Shown piece after piece: positions 56,460 to 64,000 of a DNA stretch of 64,000 bases. The notes under the pieces were generated by a model. That model ran no database searches and was not told the DNA's origin. It saw nothing but the letters and a program-made list of their open reading frames with translations. The stretch comes from Strix aluco (lineage: Eukaryota; Chordata; Aves; Strigiformes; Strigidae). The stretch spans positions 47,188,828 to 47,252,827 of the forward strand of contig NC_133970.1 of NCBI RefSeq assembly GCF_031877795.1. The letters run 5' to 3'. The stretch's first letter is position 1; each line of letters begins with the position of its first letter. A program made the position numbers and the translations under genes.

Positions 56460-56805
56460 AGCACTTAGATCTACTTGGCTGTTGCCTATAAATATGTTAG
56501 TCTTTTATGTGGCAAATGATTGTTCTTGAAGTCCCCAAATAGTAAGCATTAGGCTCCACTCTGAACTGAGGCCAGATTCTGTAAGAACACTAACCTTAAA
56601 GGAGTAACTATCTTGCAGTGCATGCACTACTGGAAGGACTGAGATGGTTATTCAGTTATACTCAAGGGACAGTTTTAATATCTACTAATATGATGTATTT
56701 TTTTATATTTAAAAAACCTCTCAAAGCCACAACAAAGACTTTTCTCTCTTTTTAAAAAAACAAGACAAAAAAACCCAAACCCCACAAACCTTTCTCTGTT
56801 TCCAG

Positions 56806-56945
56806 GGCCAGAAAAGACAGATGAATCTCTCTTGGCCAGATTCCAAGGTGATGGTGTAAGATACAAAGCTAAACTCATTGGCATTGATGATGTCCCAGAG
56901 GCAAGAGGTGACAAAATGAGTCAGGATTCAATGATGAAGCTGAAG
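56806..56945 (+). CDS. DAB2: DAB2 exon 3, start of PTB domain
   Basis: Acceptor TTCCAG at 56805, donor GTAAAA at 56946. With the last base of exon 2 it reads RPEKTDES, then [18 protein letters not shown], then [21 protein letters not shown] (residues 32-78). It matches vertebrate DAB2 almost residue for residue and forms the first strand and helix of the phosphotyrosine-binding domain. It ends on a codon boundary. Confidence 0.97.
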
Positions 56946-57685
56946 GTAAAAGCTTGAGATGGCATGTAAGGAACATCATCTGGGTAGCCTTCAGAAAGCT
57001 GATCAAATGGTCACTTTGACATAACTTAAAATACAGCTTAATGGTAACATAGTAATAACAGCACTATCCTAGATGGACATTAATTCTAAAGCTGTAACCC
57101 CTTGCTTAAAGGACAGTGTTTCTCTAATGTCTTGGGAATACTTCTTTGGGTCTCTTGTTGGCACTCAGTATGGATGCTAATAGCATGAACTTGATCCCAA
57201 ATAGCAAGCTTGGGTTTTGGGTGGGGAAGGGGAAAACTTTGTGCAATTTAACATAAGAACTCAAAGCACAAGTTGGCACCCTGTGGCAATGGTGACACCA
57301 AGAGATATAGATAAGACAAAGAATAAACGAGACCCTGCAGCAACCAAGATGATTATTTCTGGAGTGCAGAACCCTCACATAGCTTCAATTGGGCCACAAA
57401 AGCTGGTAAGGATGCTGCTATTACAGCAGTTCTGTGAACTAAGATAGAAGGCTTTAAAGTTCCTGAACACTTACGGATGAAACACAGTCTAGTTCTGAGG
57501 TGTCATTTCTAACCTAGTCAGGCATATGTTGCAAGAAGAATGCTGCTCTAATTGTACAGTTGTGTAGGAATAACTAGATTAGCACTAGTACAGTCACAGC
57601 ATGGGCTCATGAGAAATGTAAGGAAACAAGTTAAAGCTCAATCTAATGGAAGTCTCATCACTATTTTGATATTCATCCTCTTCAG
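56946..57685 (+). other. DAB2: DAB2 intron 3
   Basis: 740 bp. It contains an open stretch (57217-57447) discussed in the findings. No other feature is seen. Confidence 0.85.
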
Positions 57686-57784
57686 GGAATGGCAGTGGCA
57701 GCCCGTTCCCAAGGTCAACGCAAACAGAAGATCTGGGTGAACATCTCCCTCTCTGGTATCAAGATAATAAATGAGAAAAGTGGG
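57686..57784 (+). CDS. DAB2: DAB2 exon 4, PTB domain
   Basis: 33 codons (residues 79-111) between CTTCAG and GTAAGA. It includes IWVNISLSGIKII, a core PTB strand pair conserved in DAB1 and DAB2. Phase 0 at both ends. Confidence 0.97.
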
Positions 57785-58094
57785 GTAAGATATGACTCAT
57801 TCTTTGATTGTGATTCTTAAAGCAAGTGAGGTGCTTGAAAGTTAGGCTAATCTGAACTAGATTAATTAACAGCATCATGCCCCCTTTCTGCATATCAGAA
57901 TTGGCTTGTGGAATGGGTTGTAAAGCTGGAGCCTCCTGCTAGAAAGATAGCTACATCCTATTGTGGTTAGTCAAAGCCTGATAAATCAGAGTCTTGAACT
58001 GGAGCCTTCTAACAATCTTAATGCTAACTATAGAGAAGAACAGCTATTATGTCTCCTGCAATTTAAACTAATATTCCCCCCCCCCCCATTCTAG
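57785..58094 (+). other. DAB2: DAB2 intron 4
   Basis: 310 bp. A run of twelve C (58076-58087) lies seven bases before exon 5 as part of its pyrimidine tract. Confidence 0.9.
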
Positions 58095-58226
58095 GTCATA
58101 GAGCATGAGCATCCAGTAAACAAAGTCTCCTTTATTGCTCGGGATGTAACAGACAATCGTGCCTTTGGCTATATTTGTGGAGGAGAAGGCCAGCATCAGT
58201 TTTTTGCAATAAAAACAGCACAACAG
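58095..58226 (+). CDS. DAB2: DAB2 exon 5, PTB domain
   Basis: 44 codons (residues 112-155) between ATTCTAG and GTATGG. It reads through [16 protein letters not shown], then [14 protein letters not shown], then HQFFAIKT. These are the peptide-binding-groove strands of the PTB domain. Phase 0 at both ends. Confidence 0.97.
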
Positions 58227-60711
58227 GTATGGATCAGAAGCCTTATTTCACTTGCTGTGAGTAATGCTATTGTGTAAACACTTAATATCTGATAAGGGTG
58301 TAGTGTTTTGCTAGTAGCCCTATGAGGTGTAGGGGAACATCAGCACAGATGGACTGGTTCTTCTCCTAGAGAAGGGCAGTAGGAATTGACTGTATCACAA
58401 GTGGCTTTTATCTTGTTCAGCTTCTCTGTAGTCCAGAATAAAAACACTCAAGTAGCCTTGCTTACTATGATTAATCTTGTTTAACATGTCCATGCACCAT
58501 GGAAGTCATTAGTGAGATGAATGGAGCTGTTATTATGGGCTTTCCTGTACAGTGGCCTGTTGTTGTCAGTGAGAATGCTAATTCTTGAGTCAGATATCTA
58601 GAGCTTCACTCAGAATTAGCAGGAAAGATGTTAGAACTGCACTAGTTTAGTTCTCACAGTGCTTTGTCTTGTGCAACAGAGTTTCTGGGGCCAATGAATG
58701 GTAGGTCTGGTTCTCCTAGAATCACAGAATCATCTAGGTTGGAAAAGACCTTGAAGATCACCTAGTCCAACCATTAACCTAACATTGACAGTTCCCAACT
58801 ACACCATATCCCTCAGTGCTATGTCAACCTGACTCTTGAGCACCTCCAGGGATGGGGACTCCACCACCTCCCTGGGCAGCCCATTCCAATGCCTAACAAC
58901 CCATTCTGTAAAGAAATACTTCCTAATATCCAGTCTAAACCTTCCCTGGTGCAACTTGAGGCCATTACTTCTTGTCCTATCAATTGTTACTTTGTTAAAG
59001 AGACTCATCCCCAGCTCTCTGCAGCTTCCTTTCAGGTAGTTGTAGAGGGCGATGAGGTCTCCCCTCAGCCTCCTCTTCTCCAGACTAAACACCCCCAGTT
59101 CCCTCAGCCGCTCCTCGTACGACATGTGCTCCAGACCCTTCATCAGCTTCGTTGCCCTTCTTTGGACATGCTCGAGTAATTCAATATCCTTTTTGTAGAG
59201 TTACTTCTGGGAGGGATTCTGAGCTTTCTGTTACAGTATTTCTACATGGGGGAAACCCATATGCAGGGCCTGTCTCTATGAAGAGAAGCTGTGCATAAGC
59301 AGTACTGGAAACAAGTACTTGGAATTACTGCTGAGTATTATGCAGCTTCCTAAATGACATGAACTTAAGCTGAATATTTATCATTTATTAGCTTGTCATT
59401 ATAATGTCTTTATAATAGTCATTTTAATGACTTGAATAGCCAAGGCTTCAAAGCCGGTAATTTCCTCATACATGTCCCTGTCTGTCCTCCTGGAGAACTG
59501 TTGACCACTTCAGACCCACTACAGGTGAGACTGAAGAGTTCCTTGTTGAAGCATGTTATTACTCTAGTAATAGCTGTAATGCCTTCTCCTAAGCCTGTTT
59601 TATTAGTTTATCAGAGTCCTGTGTTGTACTGGCTTCACTGGAATTATAGATCAAGTACAAAAGCCTTCTGTGTGTGCTCTGGAGTGGAGTCTTCTCTGAG
59701 CTTTTCACCATGGGGTGCTGCTTGCCAGTCTATAAGCTTAGCCAAACTGTAGAAAGCTCTTGACTTGCTGCTAGTTGTTTTTAAGACAAACTTGTCTAGC
59801 TGATAAGTAAGAACTTCTGCAGCTCTGGACTGCTGCAGCTGTACTGTTTGTCAAAGGTGATAACTCTTGAAATAGCTCTTCCTGCAGTTGCATGTCTAAA
59901 ATCCTTGATTAGGAGAGGATGATGCTCACATGTAAACAGTGAGATCTGTTCAATAGATTCTCTGCTTGAGCCTAAAGGTAGTGCCTGAGCAGGAGGACTT
60001 GCCCTACTCTTAGATACTGACACAGCTGCTACGTGCCTCAAGCAAAAGATCCAAGTCAGTGTAGCTGAACCTGCCACTATCTCAGCAACTACTCAAAACA
60101 TTATTGTTAATGGGTGTGCAGGGAATGCGGTGCCTTTCTAATTCACACTAAATTTTTATCGTGATACAGATATCACTTAAAGCTGGTGTCTGCTCCACAC
60201 ACTTGAGTTGATGATAATCTTACCTTATGCTTGCATCACTGATTCACCATTTGCATAGTGTTTAAAGTAAATGTAGTACTATCTATAAAAGCTTTCTCCA
60301 GGTTCAGCGTTGGAGTTGGTAAAAAAAACAGAGGGAGGCAAATTGCTTTTCTCATGAGACAACCAGAGGGTTTGGATACCCTTTGCACTTTTAAGGAAAT
60401 GTGATTAGGACTTGCTATGTACTTATGAAATGTTGCACTACGTGATTTTAGAGGGAAAAAAAAAAAAAAAGGCAGGCTTGGCATAAGTACAGTCACTTTC
60501 CCTGGGGAGTTCTAAGGGTAATGGGGCACAAACAGCTTGGATTCTGCATAAGCTCTCTTATGCAGAGACTAGACAGTCATTTAAACTCTTGCTTTTCCTG
60601 TTATCTCAACCTTGGTGTTGCACCACTTAAAGTTCAGCTTGCTGCTCCCTGGACTTCTACTGAAGCAAGCTGTGAAGTAGTACATGGCCTAAAATCTACA
60701 TTCTTTTTCAG
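58227..60711 (+). other. DAB2: DAB2 intron 5
   Basis: 2.5 kb. It holds a CR1 3' end on the minus strand (58716-59180) and an A15 run near 60456. Otherwise it is featureless. Confidence 0.9.
58716..59180 (-). mobile_element. CR1 LINE 3' fragment
   Basis: On the minus strand the end of CR1 ORF2 is readable ([16 protein letters not shown], then [14 protein letters not shown], then VFKSQ-like ending). It is followed by the characteristic CR1 3' sequence complementary to AGAATCACAGAATCAT at 58718. 5'-truncated, as most CR1 copies are. Confidence 0.95.
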
Positions 60712-60792
60712 GCTGAGCCTCTAGTTGTTGATCTTAAGGACCTCTTCCAGCTAATATATAATATGAAGAAGAAGGAAGAAGACAATAAAAGG
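60712..60792 (+). CDS. DAB2: DAB2 exon 6, PTB C-terminal helix
   Basis: 27 codons (residues 156-182): AEPLVVDLKDLFQLIYNMKK followed by a Lys/Glu-rich tail. This is the last helix of the PTB domain. The acceptor TTTTTCAG is strong. The only well-placed donor is GCAAGT at 60793, a GC-type donor that keeps phase 0 with the next exon. The bases after it still read ASKMIE in frame, close to the ASKAVE of mammalian DAB2, so the exact exon end is uncertain. Confidence 0.85.
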
Positions 60793-61318
60793 GCAAGTAA
60801 AATGATAGAAACTGCATTAGTCTACACAGAAATAAAGCTTGCTTTGGCTTGGTTTTTGGGCTCTTGTGATACTTGATACTGAGGTCTGTCTAGAGCCAGG
60901 ATCACTTGAGGCTATTGGTTGGTAGTTGTACTGGCAGTTTGATTACCTCCTAGATCTGGGAAGGTCTCCAAAGCAAGAGGCTTTGGATGTTCTACATGAT
61001 ATCTAGGTACTAAAAGCCTTCTCTAAAGAGTGAAGAAGCAAGTAAGACTGAGGTAAGTCGTGCCAACTCAGCCTCACTTGATTCAGTATGCTGCTGGGAT
61101 ACAATAGCTTTGATTTTCTGCTAGTATTATGGAGGCAACATCAGATGCCCAATTGCATTGGAAATGGGAGTAAAAGGGTTCTCCAAAACTAATATTAAGT
61201 AGTGATCTCCCTCATACTTCCTCTTTCCGTTACTTGCTTTTTCAAGTCTGCAAGTCACTTGCTTAAGGCAAGTTTTGATATTCCAATTATCATTGACGCT
61301 GTTGTCCATCTATTACAG

Positions 61319-61366
61319 AATGGTAGTGAGGCACTACCTGCTGATCAAGCTGGCAAACTGAAACTG
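61319..61366 (+). CDS. DAB2: DAB2 exon 7
   Basis: 16 codons (residues 183-198) starting NGSEAL, between ATTACAG and GTAGGT. The NGSEAL motif follows the PTB domain in vertebrate DAB2. Small, phase 0 at both ends. Confidence 0.88.
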
Positions 61367-61547
61367 GTAGGTTAAATTTTAGAACTTTATGCTGATGCCA
61401 TTAAGGAGTTTATAACTGACTGCCTCCACATTGTGTGGGAAATGCAGTATTTATAGATGTGTTTGCAATAGATCTGCATAATGCTTAATTCTTGCTCTTG
61501 CAAGAACTGTAACAGATATTGATTCTTTCAATATTTCTGGCTTCGAG

Positions 61548-61610
61548 GGAGTTGACCAGATGGACTTGTTTGGGGATATGTCAATGCCTCCTGATGTGAG
61601 CAGTCCCACA
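61548..61610 (+). CDS. DAB2: DAB2 exon 8
   Basis: 21 codons (residues 199-219), GVDQMDLFGDMS then PPDVSSPT, between TTCGAG and GTAAGT. MDLFGDMS is a conserved DAB2 signature and near a clathrin/AP-2 binding stretch. The acceptor is weakish (GAG). Confidence 0.93.
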
Positions 61611-62595
61611 GTAAGTAGAATCTAGCTTAGCTGCCTTTGATTCTTGCTTTGAGAGCAAACTTTGTCCTAGTAATAGATTTGGTTTTGGTTTGGTTTGGTT
61701 TTTTTACTTTGTTAGTTCTGGTTTCACCAAGACATTTGTTTAGCTGCTCTAGTTAGTAAGTAAATACTATTATAGCCCTAAGACGCTTGCACACTGATGG
61801 CTAGCGTCATCCTTAACCAGCAGAGTTCACTTGAGACTGTGTGACAGATAATCCTGTATTGTTAGTCAGATGTCTTCAGAAATATGTACTAGCAGTACAT
61901 GCCTCTGCTGTTATGAGAGCTGTTACAGAAACTCAACTAAAGATCATTAAAGCTGAATCTCATTTTATGGACTCCTGGCCATTCTAGATGGGTGGCCCTA
62001 GCTCAAGATGTGGGTGGCCTAACTCCACAGAAGTATGCATTTAGCTTGTCATAGCTCAGTGTGACCCCAAAAATCCTACTGGTTTATGCTAGCAATATAA
62101 GCCACCATCAGCTATGATCCAATTGGTGCTGCAATAGGTGACAGTCCAGCTAGGGACCCAGTCTTTAATCTTACTTCAAAGCTGAGACTGCAACTTGAAG
62201 TTGTGCTAAAGCAGTGTGACTTCACAACTTGTCAAAACAAAGGACTAGAATTCAACCAGGGCTTCTTGACTCAAGTGAAAGCATTAGTGCTTAATGACTC
62301 TACAGTCTCTAGGCTGTAGAAAAAGCATCTGATATTTAACTAAGGGATCTTAAAATGGGTGCTTTTAACATTGAGCTTCTGACACTAAGTAGCTGTGACT
62401 TGACCACAGCTTGTGGTGTTTGCCTTAATGGCTTATAAAATGAAGCTTTAGTGTAACTTCACCATGACACTGAATACTTAGTATGATGTGTTGGATACCA
62501 GGATCTCTCCTTTTGCAGCTATTTTCCTTGAGCTTGTGTACTATGGAGCAAGTAATACATAAAGCTAACTTTACTTTTTCTTTCTGAAAAAATAG

Positions 62596-63231
62596 GAAAC
62601 TAAAGAGATTCTGTTAGTGGATCTAAAGTCTGAAATTGAGACCAAACACACTTTTGTAAAAGAAGATCTCTTCTTGAATGGCATCACAACCTCTATTCCA
62701 CAACCAAAGCCACAGCCACCCTTCTTGCCTGAGAGTTCTTTCTCTACCAATCTTAGCTTCTTTCCCACACCTAATCCAGACCCTTTCAGTGATGATCCTT
62801 TTGCACAGCCAGACCAACCTGCACTGCCTTTATTTGATTCTCTAAAATCTGCTGATCAGAAGAAGGAAAGTCTGAATACCTTGACACCAGTGGGTAATGG
62901 TGCTTCAAATGGTGATATTGACTACTTGCATAAACAGTTTGACCAAATTTCTAATAGAACTGGCAAACGAGAAGCACTAACAAACCAGTGGCCATTTGAG
63001 AGTAAGTTGCCTGCAGCAAGAACTCCAAATGGGGTAGCAGAGAGAGAACATAATGGCTTTCTTAAAGCCTCGTCAAACCTATTTGTGAAAGGCTCTTCCA
63101 AAGGAGTATCTCTGCAGAATGGAGTAAAGCTGGATTCTGAAAGCAATATCCAGCTCATGTCACATGAGTCTATAACAATTAGCCCACCACCACAAAGTAC
63201 CAAGCCAGGAAGAGGAAGGAGGTCTGTCAAG
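62596..63231 (+). CDS. DAB2: DAB2 exon 9, large AP-2/clathrin-binding exon
   Basis: 212 codons (residues 220-431). The clathrin-box-like LLVDL comes first, then NGI, FFPTPNPDPFSDDPF with two DPF motifs that bind the AP-2 appendage, later an ISNRTGK stretch and the end KPGRGRRSVK. This is the exon skipped in the short p67 form of mammalian DAB2. The donor is read as AAG followed by GTGAAC (63232), which is weak. The frame stays open past it to a TAA at 63277-63279. The next exon is outside the window. Confidence 0.93.
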
Positions 63232-64000
63232 GTGAACAATGTTCAAGTAATTAATGGTGATATGCATGCTGTTACTTAAAGAAGCTGGGTGAAGGAAGCT
63301 TTTCTTTCTTCTTACTATGTAACTGGCTAAACAGCTTCACAACACATCTACTCTTTCACCTGCCATGCTCTCGCTCTAACCTCTCTGCAGCCATGGTACA
63401 TTCTAACAGCTTCATAGTAGCTATGATCACTAAATTATATACTTTCTTCCTTAATGCTGCCATGCTTTTGTAAAGGTCTGGTAAGTATACTGATACGTAT
63501 ATTGTCACTTGATATAATGTCAGAACCTGTTATGATAGTTGTACGCCCATCAGCCTGTGGTTTCATAACAATTAGGTACTAGTACTAGCTTACAGAAACC
63601 TATGTAGTTTTGCAGTACCTGCCTACTGAGGGCAATCTCAATCACTTGCCTGATTAGACATGGGGTGGCTCTGGGTCAGCTGCATTTGTCTTGCACTGAA
63701 ATGATGCAAAACTCAGTTGCTGCTGACCTCGCCACAACTGCAGGGGTCACTGCAGACTGAGTTGGGGGGGGGGGGGGGGGTGCTCATCATGCTAGCAAAT
63801 AATTCAGTCCTTTAAGTCTTATTCTTCTGCTGTTGACGTGTAACTACTGTATATTATACCTACTTAATGTCATGCATCTCAATAGGTGTGAACAAAATGG
63901 CGAGGTTTGAAAATCTTATACTTGGTCTCTAAATGATGCATCAAAGTTCCCTGCTCTGCTGTAGCTGAAATAAAAGCTTGTAGTGCTGAGCTTGTGGGTC
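63232..64000 (+). other. DAB2: DAB2 intron 9, start
   Basis: No further DAB2 exon is recognised before the window end. A run of 17 G lies at 63764-63780. AATAAA occurs at 63969-63974, near the end, so a terminated transcript using the open extension of exon 9 cannot be excluded. Confidence 0.7.
63764..63780 (+). repeat. Poly(G) run, 17 bases
   Basis: Uninterrupted G17. Such runs are error-prone in sequencing, and the length may be inexact. Confidence 0.9.

Larger units (their letters stand above)
49710..56805 (+). other. DAB2: DAB2 intron 2, carrying a whole ERVL provirus
   Basis: Runs from GTAAGG to the acceptor TTTCCAG. About 6 kb of its 7.1 kb is the provirus at 50503-56459 in the same orientation as the gene. 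The remainder is ordinary intron. Confidence 0.9.

Noticed and set aside
1..64000. CRISPR arrays, operons or bacterial genes
   Set aside because: The window is vertebrate genomic DNA with introns and retroelements; no such structure is present.

Overview
This is vertebrate, almost certainly avian, nuclear DNA. The evidence is CR1 LINE fragments, bird-type ERV LTRs and spliced exons of DAB2 (Disabled-2). DAB2 is Z-linked in birds, so the window is probably on Z; a W gametolog is possible because retroviral DNA is so dense.

Layout. (1) 1-8551 is a giant inverted repeat. Two arms of at least 3212 bp, with no mismatch in any stretch I compared, flank a 2127-bp centre. Each arm carries the same non-viral flank, a gammaretrovirus-type LTR, primer-binding site and leader, a gag matrix fragment and part of a second LTR. 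The centre carries gag/RT on + and the matching RNase H on -. (2) 8552-11314 holds a short unrecognised peptide-like stretch, a CR1 fragment, a solo gamma LTR with a 4-bp target duplication, and plain sequence. (3) 11315-24919 is an ERVL-type provirus (copy 1, Lys PBS) split inside pol by a complete second provirus at 14802-22415 (809-bp LTRs, Ser-like PBS, -1 frameshift pseudoknot, env nearly gone). (4) 25537-33026 is a pile-up of solo or broken LTRs nested in older ERVL remains. (5) From about 37340 a GC-rich promoter region begins DAB2, which runs on + beyond the window end. Its long intron 1 carries several solo LTRs. Intron 2 carries a second, almost full-length ERVL provirus (copy 2, 50503-56459) in sense orientation with a perfect 5-bp target duplication. 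Coding exons lie at 49616-49709, 56806-56945, 57686-57784, 58095-58226, 60712-60792, 61319-61366, 61548-61610 and 62596-63231. They join in frame to 431 codons: the N-terminus, the PTB domain and the first part of the AP-2/clathrin-binding region.

The only intact cellular gene is DAB2, an endocytic adaptor. Everything else recognisable is retroelement. Every provirus has in-frame stops, frameshifts or deletions, so none looks able to make a full set of proteins. Open strands include the ERVL gag of copy 2 (619 codons, with an unusual membrane-like N-terminus) and two recoding signals: a -1 frameshift pseudoknot in the Ser-PBS provirus, and a UAG plus hairpin between same-frame gag and pol in both ERVL copies. 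All coordinates and splice sites were read by eye. No alignment, database search or folding program was run.
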